Shown here: one piece after another, positions 24,999-35,100 of the stretch | Layout: each line of letters starts with the position of its first letter | Numbering within the stretch: position 1 is the first letter of the stretch | Source of the DNA: Bacteroidales bacterium UBA6401 | Lineage (GTDB): Bacteria > Bacteroidota > Bacteroidia > Bacteroidales > UBA932 | DNA: 64,000 bases | Assembly (NCBI GenBank): GCA_002438635.1 | Contig: DJPX01000011.1 | Location: forward strand, 1 to 64,000 | Reading direction: 5' to 3' | Program-made: the position numbers and the translations under genes | Notes under the pieces: generated by a model | What the model saw: only the letters and a program-made list of their open reading frames with translations | What the model was told of the DNA's origin: nothing | Databases searched by the model: none

Positions 24999-26870
24999 AT
25001 GGTTAATTTCGATACAAGAACTATGCCCGTCGAGGTGTTGAAGCACTATTGGGGATATGATTCGTTTCGCCCTCTTCAAGAGCAGATAATACACTCTGTG
25101 CTTGAGGGAAACGACACTCTTGCGCTTCTACCTACAGGCGGAGGTAAATCTATCTGTTTTCAAGTTCCGCAGATGTTAAAGGAAGGATTGGCCTTGGTAA
25201 TTAGTCCATTAGTGGCTCTTATGAAGGATCAGGTGCAGAATCTGGAAGATAGGGGCATAAAGGCTCTTTTTATTCATTCAGGGATGAACCGTCGTGAGGT
25301 AGATTTGGCACTAAACAATGCGGCATACGACCCGGAAGTTAAGTTTCTGTATGTGTCGCCAGAGCGTTTGTCAACATCGTTATTTGCTTCATATTTGGAT
25401 ATTCTTCCTATTACAACTATCGTCGTGGATGAAGCACATTGTATTTCCCAATGGGGATACGATTTCCGCCCGGATTATCTTATGATAGGAAGAATTAGAG
25501 AAAGGGTTGATGCTCCCGTATTGGCCCTTACTGCTACTGCTACCCCGCAGGTATGCGAAGACATAATGGACAAATTGTCATTTAAAGAGCGCATCGTTTT
25601 TAAGGGCGATTTCAACAGGGACAATCTTACTTATGTTGTTCGACGCTGTACAGATAAAATGGGTCAATTGCTCTCTATTTGTAAGGGCGTGCCGGGAACT
25701 GGGATAGTGTATATGAGAAACCGTTCCAAATGCGAGGAAATAGCACAGGCATTAAAGGCCGCTGGAATCAGTGCGGATTTTTATCATGCTGGTTTACAGT
25801 CTTTAAGTAGAAGCGAAAGGCAAATGGAGTGGAAGTGCGGGAAAACGAGAGTTATGGTGTGTACCAATGCTTTTGGTATGGGAATCGATAAGCCGGATGT
25901 ACGTTTTGTGGTGCACTTGGACATACCCGATTCTCCAGAGGCCTATTTCCAGGAGGCTGGAAGAGCTGGTAGAGATGGAAAATTGGCATACGCAGTGCTT
26001 TTATATAATGATAAGGATATTTCTAGACTTAACCAGATGGTGGAATTGTCATATCCACCACTAGCATTTATAGAAGATATTTATCAGAAGATTCATATTT
26101 TTTACGACATTCCTTATGAACACGGCGCCGGAAGAGAACTTAAATTCGATTTAGTGGAGTTTTGTAAACATTTTTCCCTATCTCGCTCTAAGACTTATTA
26201 TGCCATTATGTATTTGGATAGGTTGGGGCATATAACTTATAGCGAAGATACCGACATACCTACCAGAGTGAAAATAATTCCTGATAGGCAACAGCTCTAT
26301 GGTATAGATCTTCCTAAACGGGAGATGACACAATTGCTGGAATTGTTTATGAGGCAGTACACGGGGATTTTTTCCTATCCTGTTCCGGTAGATGAAAATT
26401 CATTAAGCCGTCATCTGGGATGCAGCGTGGCTCAACTTAGAGTGCTTATGTATGAAATGTCTTTAGAACATGTATTGAAATATGTTCCCGCGGATAATAG
26501 TACTTTAATTTTTTTAAGACATCCCAGACTTCGCCCTGGTGATATAGACCTTAAGCCACTTTATTATAATAGATTAAAGGAATCTACAAAGTTAAGGGCC
26601 TTAGAAATGGAACAGTATTGCACTTCAGATGATCAGTGTCGCAGCGCTAGACTTATAAGATATTTCGGTCAAAGCGATGTTCAGGATTGTGGAAAATGCG
26701 ATGTATGCCGTGCCCGTAAAGGATGTTCCCGAGACATTCTTATGAAGTGGTTCGGGGAACATCCTAATTGGACGGAGGCGGAATTATTTGATTTTATGGC
26801 TAATCCTTCATCCGGTTTATCTGCTGCCGATGTGGAGATAGCCAGAGATATTATTGATTCTGGGATGTAA
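24999..26870 (+). CDS. recQ: RecQ-family DNA helicase
   Basis: An ATP-dependent 3'-5' DNA helicase for recombination and repair. Motif 0 YWGYDSFRPLQEQII, Walker A LLPTGGGKSICFQVP (about residue 40), DEAH box VVDEAHCISQWGYDFRPDY (about 138) and motif VI QEAGRAGRDGK (about 319) are all present. The zinc-binding cysteine cluster (QCRSARLIRYFG, then DCGKCDVC) lies near residues 547-570, about 200 residues further from the helicase core than in E. coli RecQ. A helix-turn-helix-like segment (EFCKHFSLSRSKTYYAIMYL, about 385) is placed between. No HRDC domain is seen. The 3' end overlaps the convergent M3 peptidase gene by 20 bases. Confidence 0.9.
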   Translation: MVNFDTRTMPVEVLKHYWGYDSFRPLQEQIIHSVLEGNDTLALLPTGGGKSICFQVPQMLKEGLALVISPLVALMKDQVQNLEDRGIKALFIHSGMNRREVDLALNNAAYDPEVKFLYVSPERLSTSLFASYLDILPITTIVVDEAHCISQWGYDFRPDYLMIGRIRERVDAPVLALTATATPQVCEDIMDKLSFKERIVFKGDFNRDNLTYVVRRCTDKMGQLLSICKGVPGTGIVYMRNRSKCEEIAQALKAAGISADFYHAGLQSLSRSERQMEWKCGKTRVMVCTNAFGMGIDKPDVRFVVHLDIPDSPEAYFQEAGRAGRDGKLAYAVLLYNDKDISRLNQMVELSYPPLAFIEDIYQKIHIFYDIPYEHGAGRELKFDLVEFCKHFSLSRSKTYYAIMYLDRLGHITYSEDTDIPTRVKIIPDRQQLYGIDLPKREMTQLLELFMRQYTGIFSYPVPVDENSLSRHLGCSVAQLRVLMYEMSLEHVLKYVPADNSTLIFLRHPRLRPGDIDLKPLYYNRLKESTKLRALEMEQYCTSDDQCRSARLIRYFGQSDVQDCGKCDVCRARKGCSRDILMKWFGEHPNWTEAELFDFMANPSSGLSAADVEIARDIIDSGM

Positions 26871-28932
26871 TACCGAGTTTATTCAATAATGCCCCTACTT
26901 GCGGGTCGTGTCCACGGAAATTTCTAAACATCGTGGCTGGATCTTCGGTGTTACCTCGGCTAAGAATATTGGCCCTGAAACTTTCTGATACTTCCGGGTT
27001 GAAAATGCCTTTTTCTTTGAAGAGGGAGAATGCATCGGCTTCTAGTACTTCACTCCATTTATAAGAGTAATAACCGGCAGCATATTGTCCGGTGAATATG
27101 TGTGAGAATGAAGTGGAAATGCACGTGCCCTTTACTGGAGGAAATAATGTTACATTTTTTAGGGCGTCTGACTCAAATGTTAAGACATCTTTATTTGTCA
27201 TTGTATCCATATCATTCCACGCCATATCTAGAATGCCGAAATTTAGCTGGCGGACTTGATAGTAGGCAGCATTGTAGTTTTTGGTTTCTACTATTTTATC
27301 TATTAGTTCAGTTGATATAACTTCTCCTGTTTTGTAATGCTTTGCAAAACTTTGCAAAAATTCTGGTTCGAAGGCCCAGTTTTCCATAATCTGGGAAGGT
27401 AATTCCACGAAGTCTGTGGATACATTCGTAGTCCCCAAACTTTCGTAGCGACCTTCCCCTAACATTGCATGGAGACAATGCCCGAATTCGTGCAGAAGCG
27501 TGCACAATTCATCGTGGGTTATAAGCGAAGGCGCAGAGTCGGTAGGCTTTGTGAAATTGGTAACCATACTGACAAATGGTCTGTAATTCGGGCCAAGTCC
27601 TTGAAATTCGGTCATCCAAGCGCCACCTCTTTTCGATGCGCGTGGGAAGAAGTCGGCATAGAAAAGGGCTTTGTGTACTCCATTTTTGTCTTTTACGTCG
27701 TAAACGCGTACATCTTTATGGTAAACTGGCAGGTCAGGACGACTTTCGAATTGAAGTCCATATAGTCTTCCCGCTAGGTCGAATACCGCATTTATACAAC
27801 TATCCAGATTGAAATATGGTTTTAGTTCATTCTCGTCGAATGCATATTCCTCGTTTTTATATTTCTCACTCCAGAAAGAAAAGTCCCAAGCCTGCATTTC
27901 TTTTTCCTTATATCCATTAAGGTGAGCGAAGTCCGTTATGCGTTTGACTTCTTTTTTTGCTGCAGGAAGAGATGGACCTAGAAGTTCATCGAGGAACTGA
28001 TTGACCTCTTTTGAGCTTTTTATCATTCTTTCTTCCAAGACATAATCGGCATAGGTCCGATACCCTAGGCTTTGTGCTATCTTTATCCTTAGGTCGATTA
28101 TTTCTAGGACATTGCCTGTATTGTCAAATTCTCCGCCAACTGCACGCTTTGAGTATGCTTCGTATATGGTTTTGCGTAGATCTTCCCGACTGCTATATTT
28201 CATAAATGGTCCATACATAGGGTATGAAAGGTCGAAGGTCCATCCTTCTTGGCCATTTTGAGTGGCTGTTTGTGCTGCCTGTTCTATTAGGTAATCGGGA
28301 AGTCCTTCCAGGTCGGCTTTATCGCTAAGGTTTAATTTAAAAGCGTTGGTTGCTGCAAGTACGTTTTTCGAAAAGCGGAGCTGTGCAAGGGAGAGCTTTT
28401 CTTGATAATCGCTGAATAGCGTTTTAGCGTCTTTATCCAAAAGTGCTCCTTGACGAACAAAAGATTTGTAGGTTTTTTCCAGGAGGCGCTTCTGATCTTG
28501 AGCTAAATTTAGATGTTCGCTAAGCGTATAGATGCTTTTCACTCTTTCGAAGAGTGGTTCATTTAGCGAAACATACATGGAATAGTCGTTTAGAAGAGGG
28601 CTTACTTCTTCTGCGATTTTCTGAAGATCTTCGCTTGTGTCGGCTTCCATTACATTGAAGAATATGTTGGACACTTTTTTTAGCGTCTTGCCACTTTCTT
28701 CTAGTGCAAGTATGGTATTTTCAAATGTCGGAGGTTCCGAGTTGTGAGCAATGGCATTTATTTCCGCCTTTGCTTCTTCGATGCCTTTACGGAAGGCCGG
28801 CATATAGTGTTCGGCCTTTATCTTGTCAAATTCAGGTGCTCCATATTCCAGGGTTGATTCTTTAAGGAGCGGATTAGTTGTGCAAGCGCTCATAGTGATA
28901 GTTAATGCTGCTAGTATATTTTTTGTTTTCAT
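26851..28932 (-). CDS. M3-family zinc metallopeptidase (Dcp-like)
   Basis: A peptidyl-dipeptidase/oligopeptidase of family M3 that degrades short peptides. The zinc site HEFGHCLHAM lies near residue 480 and the family pattern continues with FVELPSQIMENWAFEP, which carries the third ligand. The N-terminus (MKTKNILAALTITMSACTTN) has a lipobox MSAC, so the enzyme is probably a lipoprotein in the periplasm and not cytosolic as in E. coli OpdA. Length 693 is typical. Last gene of a minus-strand operon, 2 bases after the MBL hydrolase gene. Confidence 0.92.
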   Translation of the reverse strand: MKTKNILAALTITMSACTTNPLLKESTLEYGAPEFDKIKAEHYMPAFRKGIEEAKAEINAIAHNSEPPTFENTILALEESGKTLKKVSNIFFNVMEADTSEDLQKIAEEVSPLLNDYSMYVSLNEPLFERVKSIYTLSEHLNLAQDQKRLLEKTYKSFVRQGALLDKDAKTLFSDYQEKLSLAQLRFSKNVLAATNAFKLNLSDKADLEGLPDYLIEQAAQTATQNGQEGWTFDLSYPMYGPFMKYSSREDLRKTIYEAYSKRAVGGEFDNTGNVLEIIDLRIKIAQSLGYRTYADYVLEERMIKSSKEVNQFLDELLGPSLPAAKKEVKRITDFAHLNGYKEKEMQAWDFSFWSEKYKNEEYAFDENELKPYFNLDSCINAVFDLAGRLYGLQFESRPDLPVYHKDVRVYDVKDKNGVHKALFYADFFPRASKRGGAWMTEFQGLGPNYRPFVSMVTNFTKPTDSAPSLITHDELCTLLHEFGHCLHAMLGEGRYESLGTTNVSTDFVELPSQIMENWAFEPEFLQSFAKHYKTGEVISTELIDKIVETKNYNAAYYQVRQLNFGILDMAWNDMDTMTNKDVLTFESDALKNVTLFPPVKGTCISTSFSHIFTGQYAAGYYSYKWSEVLEADAFSLFKEKGIFNPEVSESFRANILSRGNTEDPATMFRNFRGHDPQVGALLNKLGITSQNQ

Positions 28933-28934
28933 TT

Positions 28935-29804
28935 TTAAACAACTTCTAAGGTTAATCCATCATATGCTGGCTGTATACCAGTAGGTAGGAGTTTTTTTAA
29001 TTCTTCGTGCGTTCCCAATGCGTGAGAAAGATGGGTAAGGTATGTCTGCTGGGCTCCTATCTTTTGGGCCAATTCGATAGCTTGTTCCAAGTTAAAATGG
29101 GAGTGATGTGGTTTAAAACCGACGCAATTCAATGTCACGGCTTGAAGCCCTTTTAACTTTGAGAATTCGCTTTCGTCTATTTGCTTCATATCGGTAATGT
29201 AGGCGATATCTCCGAACCTGAAGCCAAGTACTGAGAATGTTCTGGCCATGTCGTGGTAGCCTTGGATAGGAATCACTTCTACGGGTTTTCGCACGGGAGT
29301 GGTGATGTCAGGCTTTTCTTTGTGGTAGCCTATTCCACTTTCCCATACAAGCTTAGGAAGCATGTCATTAGGCTCGACGAGGAAAGGAGAGTGTCCGTTT
29401 ATATTTTTTATGCACCATTCCGGAACGCCGGGGTAGTGGGGCTCGGCAAATGCGTAATCGTATTCGTGGCGAAGTGCTTTTTCCACGTATTCCTCGCAGT
29501 ATATGTTTATTGGTTTGTGTTCCAATAAGTTAAAAGAACGCAGATCGTCCATTCCTCCTGTGTGATCCTTGTGGTTGTGAGTAAGCAGAACGGCATCAAG
29601 ATGTTTGACATCCTCTCTTAGCATCTGCATTCTAAAATCCGGACCGCAATCTACAAGGATAGTGAGATCGCCATAGTGCACTAGGACAGATGAGCGAAAT
29701 CTTTTGTCGTGTGGATCTGAACTTCTGCATACTTTACAGTCGCACCCTATTACTGGGACGCCCTGTGATGTGCCTGTGCCTAAAAATGTCAGTTTTGTCT
29801 TCAT
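28935..29804 (-). CDS. PhnP-like metallo-beta-lactamase-fold hydrolase
   Basis: A metal-dependent phosphodiesterase-like protein. FLGTGTSQGVPVIGCDCKVC at residue 8 and the metal motif THNHKDHTGGMDD (about residue 76) match the PhnP/beta-CASP-like branch of the MBL fold; THLSHALG near the C-terminus supplies later ligands. The paired Cys residues near 23-26 are like the structural zinc site of PhnP. No phosphonate pathway genes are nearby, so the substrate is probably another cyclic or nucleotide phosphodiester. Its start overlaps the mtaB stop by 4 bases. Confidence 0.85.
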   Translation of the reverse strand: MKTKLTFLGTGTSQGVPVIGCDCKVCRSSDPHDKRFRSSVLVHYGDLTILVDCGPDFRMQMLREDVKHLDAVLLTHNHKDHTGGMDDLRSFNLLEHKPINIYCEEYVEKALRHEYDYAFAEPHYPGVPEWCIKNINGHSPFLVEPNDMLPKLVWESGIGYHKEKPDITTPVRKPVEVIPIQGYHDMARTFSVLGFRFGDIAYITDMKQIDESEFSKLKGLQAVTLNCVGFKPHHSHFNLEQAIELAQKIGAQQTYLTHLSHALGTHEELKKLLPTGIQPAYDGLTLEVV

Positions 29805-31039
29805 AATGTTACTTCAACGATTTTTCCAACTAGTGTTGGGTCATATGGTCTGGATACTCTTATGTAGTTCTCGGAGTATCCGCTCATGTTTCCGTCCTTT
29901 TCCTTTGATTCGAAAAGTACAAGGGCTTTGTGGCCTTTCTGTGATTCTACAAAATCGGTATGCAACTTTGTGCATAAGCTTTCCAAGATGGCTACTCTTT
30001 CTTTTTTAGTCTCTTCATTTACTTGTCCGCTCATCGTGGCTGCCGGAGTTCCCGGTCTTTGTGAGTAAGGGAATATGTGGAGAAACGAGGGTTTTATTTC
30101 AGATATGAAGTCGTAGCCTTGACGGAATAATTCTTCTGTTTCGCCGGGGAGCCCGACCATTATGTCAATACCTATAAACACGCCATCGCCCAATTTAGAT
30201 CTAAGATAGGAAATTTTGTCCTTGAAAAAAGCTGTGTCATAGTGCCTTCCCATATTTTCCAAAAGTATGTCGCACCCTGCTTGCAGCGGAATATGAAAGT
30301 GTGGCTGGATTTTGGTTCCACTTGCAATCCAGTCGATTATTTCGTTATGTAGGAGGTTGGGCTCTATGCTTGAGATGCGATATCTTTCTATGCCTTTTAC
30401 TTCGTTCAGTGCTTTAAGCAGGTCCAAGAAGTTCTCAGAGGTGGAGCGTCCGAAATCCCCGGTGTTTACCCCTGTGATGACTATCTCTTTAACTCCATTT
30501 TCGGCTATCTGCTCTGCCATCTTTACACACTCGCAGATGGAAATGTTGCGACTTTCTCCTCGGGCCAATGGAACCGTGCAGTAAAGACAGTGGTTATTAC
30601 ATCCATCCTGAACTTTTAGAAAGCTTCTAGTGCGCTCTCCGCTGCTATAGGCTCCGAAAATAGTGCTGGAAGACTCTGGAGAGATTCCTTTTTGAGTGAT
30701 TCCAAGTTCTTTTAGGCATTGGGGAACTATGAGAGATTTTTCATTGCATCCAAACACCTTCCATACTCCTTCTATTTCGTGGATGTCTTCTTTTCGTAGT
30801 TGAGCGCTACATCCGCATACGACAATGCGGGCGGATGGGTTCTGTCTATGCATTTTCCGAATGAGATTTCTGGATTTAGCGTCGGCAGTGGAGGTGACCG
30901 AGCATGTGTTAATGATATATATATCGGCTTGGTCTTGGTGTGAAACTACTTCAAGACCAGCCTTTTCGAAGTCTCTTTCGTATGTTGAGGTCTCGGCGTA
31001 GTTTAGTTTACAGCCAAGAGTTAGAAATGCTATTTTCAT
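29801..31039 (-). CDS. mtaB: tRNA t6A37 methylthiotransferase MtaB
   Basis: A radical SAM enzyme that adds a methylthio group to t6A at position 37 of tRNAs decoding ANN codons. N-terminal MTTase domain starts IAFLTLGCKLNYAETST; the radical SAM cluster CNNHCLYCTVPLARG is near residue 148; a C-terminal TRAM-like segment follows (GYSENYIRVSRP). The start is set at 31039 because the protein family begins there and its ATG overlaps the folB stop as ATGA; an earlier in-frame ATG lies inside folB. The enzyme's substrate, t6A, depends on TsaD, encoded at 36615-37637. Confidence 0.93.
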   Translation of the reverse strand: MKIAFLTLGCKLNYAETSTYERDFEKAGLEVVSHQDQADIYIINTCSVTSTADAKSRNLIRKMHRQNPSARIVVCGCSAQLRKEDIHEIEGVWKVFGCNEKSLIVPQCLKELGITQKGISPESSSTIFGAYSSGERTRSFLKVQDGCNNHCLYCTVPLARGESRNISICECVKMAEQIAENGVKEIVITGVNTGDFGRSTSENFLDLLKALNEVKGIERYRISSIEPNLLHNEIIDWIASGTKIQPHFHIPLQAGCDILLENMGRHYDTAFFKDKISYLRSKLGDGVFIGIDIMVGLPGETEELFRQGYDFISEIKPSFLHIFPYSQRPGTPAATMSGQVNEETKKERVAILESLCTKLHTDFVESQKGHKALVLFESKEKDGNMSGYSENYIRVSRPYDPTLVGKIVEVTL

Positions 31040-31389
31040 CGGGATAAAGTTATGCTGGCCTTGTCTGCTGGCCCATTTACGGGTGGACAAAGCTTTGAGA
31101 GTTTGATAGTGAAGTGTTCTAGGTTTGGGAATGATTCAGATATGGATGCCATAATCCTTCCTGCGACATTTTCAATTAGAGAAGATGGTATGGACATTTC
31201 TTTTTTTATCAGGTCATATATCTTGCTATAATCCAGAGTGTTGTCGAGCTTGTCGCTTTTTATGGCTTGATCCATTTCTATTTCGGTTCTAAAATCCACT
31301 ATGTATTCGGCTCCTTGTATCCTTTCAAAATCCAGGCAACCATGGAAAGCGTGAAATTTCATTCCTGTGAGTTCGAGAGTGCCTTTCAT
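31036..31389 (-). CDS. folB: Dihydroneopterin aldolase
   Basis: Catalyses the aldol cleavage of 7,8-dihydroneopterin in folate biosynthesis. The family pattern is present: LELTGMKFHAFHGCLDFER near the N-terminus, then LDYSKIYDLIKKEM (about residue 50) and SLIENVAGRIMASI (about 68), holding the Glu and Lys-region residues of the active site. Length 117 is normal. It lies 4 bases after the rsmI-like gene and overlaps mtaB. Confidence 0.93.
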   Translation of the reverse strand: MKGTLELTGMKFHAFHGCLDFERIQGAEYIVDFRTEIEMDQAIKSDKLDNTLDYSKIYDLIKKEMSIPSSLIENVAGRIMASISESFPNLEHFTIKLSKLCPPVNGPADKASITLSR

Positions 31390-31393
31390 ATTT

Positions 31394-32101
31394 TTATTTT
31401 AAAATTAGAAAAACAGTGGGTTGTTTACCTATTTGGATGGGGTGTTTTTTCCATTCGGATATGGGATATGTTTTTATCGATTGAGCTGAAGATGTGAGAT
31501 TGGTGGCTACGCATAGCATAGTGGAGGGGGAGAGGTAGTTGAGAAAATCTGTGAAAAGGGCGTCGGAGCGGTATGGGGTTTCGATAAAAATCTGTGTTTG
31601 TTTTAGAGCGCCGGAGAGTTTTTCTGCATCGCGGATGTCGGCGCGGCGCTGGTCGGTCTTCGCACCAAGGTAGCCTCGGAAGGCGAACGACTGCCCGTTG
31701 AGCCCACTGCCCATAAGGGCGAGCATCAGCGACGAAGGCCCGACCAGCGGGCACACCTCTATGGTGTGCCGGTGGCAAAGATCCACCAGCGCTGCCCCCG
31801 GGTCTGCCACTGCAGGCAGCCCGGCTTCACTAATAAGCCCCACATCTTCACCATCCTCGAAAAGCCCTATCATCTTCTCGACATCTTCTGATTTTGTGTG
31901 TTCATTTAATTCCACGAAGGTAAGAGTGTCTATATGCCCTTTCAAGCCCGCTTTAGACAGGTATCGCCTTGCAGTTCTTTCGTTTTCCACTACATATTTG
32001 CCTATATGGTGAAGCAATTCGAGAACTGGCCCGGGAATTACGTTCTCTATATCGGACTCGCTTAATGGCGAGGGTATCAGGTATAATTTGCCTTTATTCA
32101 T
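31394..32101 (-). CDS. RsmI-like tetrapyrrole-methylase-fold methyltransferase
   Basis: An S-adenosylmethionine-dependent methyltransferase related to RsmI, which methylates the ribose of C1402 in 16S rRNA. Motifs: GKLYLIPSPLSES at the start, VGLISEAGLPAVADPGAALV near residue 87 and LVGPSSLMLALMGSGLNG near 118. At 235 residues it is shorter than classical RsmI (about 280) and belongs to a Bacteroidetes short form. The stretch 31621-31830 is much richer in GC than its flanks. The gene overlaps the end of the tamB-like gene by 8 bases. Confidence 0.85.
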   Translation of the reverse strand: MNKGKLYLIPSPLSESDIENVIPGPVLELLHHIGKYVVENERTARRYLSKAGLKGHIDTLTFVELNEHTKSEDVEKMIGLFEDGEDVGLISEAGLPAVADPGAALVDLCHRHTIEVCPLVGPSSLMLALMGSGLNGQSFAFRGYLGAKTDQRRADIRDAEKLSGALKQTQIFIETPYRSDALFTDFLNYLSPSTMLCVATNLTSSAQSIKTYPISEWKKHPIQIGKQPTVFLILK

Positions 32102-35100
32102 TGTTTATGATAAGTGTCTTATTCGGAACAAATTCACTTTCTTTATCCTCTTTTTTCCTAAAAAGACTCCTTATGAAAGATCGAAGATTATCGTATTCTT
32201 TTTGATACGATATACCTATTCCGTTTCTTTGACTGTTATCCAGGTAGTTTGTGTAGTCGTCGGCCGAATGAGAGAAGAGGTTGAGCCTGAAGTGTCCCGA
32301 TTTATTTAGTTTTATATTTATGTCAAGGTCCCCGACCATATTTTCATCGCTGGTAGAACTGAATTTGCGATTCCCTAATGATCCATTAACAGAGACCATA
32401 TTATCAAACAGTTGGGTAGATACAGCGACGTCCATCACATCATTTCCCACTTCATTCTGTTGGTAACTAAGACCTAGGTCTAAAGGTATCCCGAACTTTT
32501 GTAGTACCGCGTTCAATTGTCCTGACATTATGGACGCTATATTGTTATACAAGAAGTTGGAACTGCTGTTGTTTGTGTTGACGATACCACTCTGTGCCCC
32601 GGGAAGAAAGCCACCTAGCACGATGAGTGAGAGGAATTGGCGCGATACCTTGTCTTCAGTGTTTAATTCACTGTCCACAAGGTTTTTAGTGCTTGGATCT
32701 AGGTCCGGTATGTCGATAGAGAATTTTAACGAAGGACTTCGTAGTTTATCTGATATTTTAATGCCACAGTTTACCAGTCTTCTTGTAGAAACTGAGGTGG
32801 TGTCGGAGATTAGTGGCCCCAGTGAGGTCTTTAACGAATGCTTGGCGTTGATGTTCAATTCGGTATCCATTACATTTCCGGCAAATGTAAGCGAACTTCC
32901 ATCTTCTATGTTAAAGTCTTTGCTAATTAAGGAACTGAGTGTGGAGAAATGGTACTTGCCTTCGGTTATGTTATAGTTTCCTCCTAGAACCAGATCTTTA
33001 GTTGTGGAATTAATATCGGCTGTTACCACGCCTTCTCCTGCAATGTTCAGCGCATTGTTTCCTTCCTTATCTAGCGAGGCTGCGATTTCAAGTCCCGGAT
33101 TTATGGTTACTCTGCATTTTGCCTCAATTTTTCCTCGTTGAGGGCTTGGTAGGGGCTGTGAAATTTCCAATTTTTCCTCTTCATCATTCGCTGACTTTGG
33201 CTTTGCAAATTCAAGCAGACTACTTGAATTTTCTGTTCCAGAAGCAATGGAGAAACTGACCTTCCCACTGCCGGCATTGGAGATATTGGCATCGATCAGC
33301 ATGTTAGAAGCTGTATCTGAGGTGAGGTTAATGTCCCCATTAAGTGCCAATTTCCCATAATACTCGCTACTTCCACTCTGCTTATTAAGTACGCTAAATC
33401 TATCCATGTGTAGCGATAGAGCGGAAAGCTTGCCATTGAGTTCGGCCTTTCCGGATTCAGGATCACTTATGCTCACTTTATCTATCAGCAAGCCGCTTTC
33501 ATCGTAGCGGAGTTTTCCGTCGAGTGTGTAGTTTACCCCTGTAGGTATAAGGCCCACTTCCACTTTATTGAGTGATAGGTCATTACTTCTTATGGTAATG
33601 GACTTAAGATGCCCTGTAGCAGTAATCTTTCCATCTATCGAGCCTTCAAGATTAGAACATATTTCTGATAAGGCCGGCTGTATTATTTGCGGATTGAATG
33701 AATTGAAGGATAATCTTGCATTAAGATAATCAGATAGCGAATTATAAGTTCCCTCGGCCTTGATGGCATTAGGGTTATGTTCTATTCCATTTGTAAGTGA
33801 GAATTTCAGCAAGTCATCTTCATCGTCCAGGAAGGCATTGAAGTGAAGTGCGCCGGCTTGGGTTTTCCCTAATCTCAAGTTAGGGCAACTAAGGTTGATA
33901 TCAAGGCCGGCATTGGAGTCGGATGGAGTGCTCAGACTAATATGACCGTTTACCAGACCTGAGAGGGGTGCGTTGGTATTTAATAGGATATTGGCAATGG
34001 ACAAGTCCAAATCGTGCACTTTCAATGTTAGCTCTTCGCTATGTAGTCTGCTTATTCCGCCTTCGATAGAGAGGTATTGAGTATCATTGGATAGTGTTAG
34101 GTCGTGAATTTGCAATTCCGAAGGTTCGTATACTATATGTGACTTTGAGAAACTCCAATCCTTGTCATCAATTATAAGTTTAGAGTCTTGTGTGTTGGCA
34201 TCAATGTGCAGGTCTCCCAATGGGTTTCTGCTAAAGAGGGCCGACAAATTCATATTTGCCGATATCTTTTTATTCAAGAGATCTGTAAAGCGCAGGCTTA
34301 TATCTGCCTTATCTTGTTTTATTTCTGCAGCGATTAAGGCATTTTGCATCATAATCTTATTGTGCTCTAACTCTTTGATATTGGTTGAAAAAGAACTAAG
34401 CCCGTTATTCGAATGACCCTTGGCTTCTATCCCTTTTAAGAAGGATGAACCGTATCTGATTCCAAGAGAAGTAAATTCGGCATCGAATTCGGCATCGTTT
34501 TTAAGTGTCATCGAACCCTGTGTCCCATTTGCTATGTAGAGATCTTGATGTAGGAATTGCAAAATCTGTTTGGTATCCTTTATATAGAAAGATGCATCGA
34601 AATTTCTACCATTCCACTGAGGCTTTTTTGAAAAGAGTGATGGCGCCGGCTGGCTAAATGCTACTGCCAATACTGGCTCTGCAATGGTAGAGAGCGATGG
34701 ATCACCGGCGTATGAGAAATCTGCGAAAGCAGATCTTAGGTTGATTCTAAGTCTTTCTTTATCAAGGACAGAGGCGAATAAAATGTCTCCTATATTGTGC
34801 TTCCCGGATTCATCGCTAAAGGTGAAATTCGATATTGTGGCATCGCCTAAAAGTACATTGCCATTTGTCCTTCTAAGATTTATGTTTAGAATGGCGGACA
34901 TGGATGAGGTGATGGCACGCTTGTCTATGTTCATGGCGACGAGGTCCGCATAGCCTAGGATTAGGTTGAATTTGTAGATGGAATTCTGGCTTTTAGGAGA
35001 TAGGGAAAAACTTCCGCCGAAAATGAAGTTTAGATTGGGATCGTTACATTTGACATTCCCGGTGAAAGTGTTGTCCGTAAAGTATCCACTTCCGTGTATC

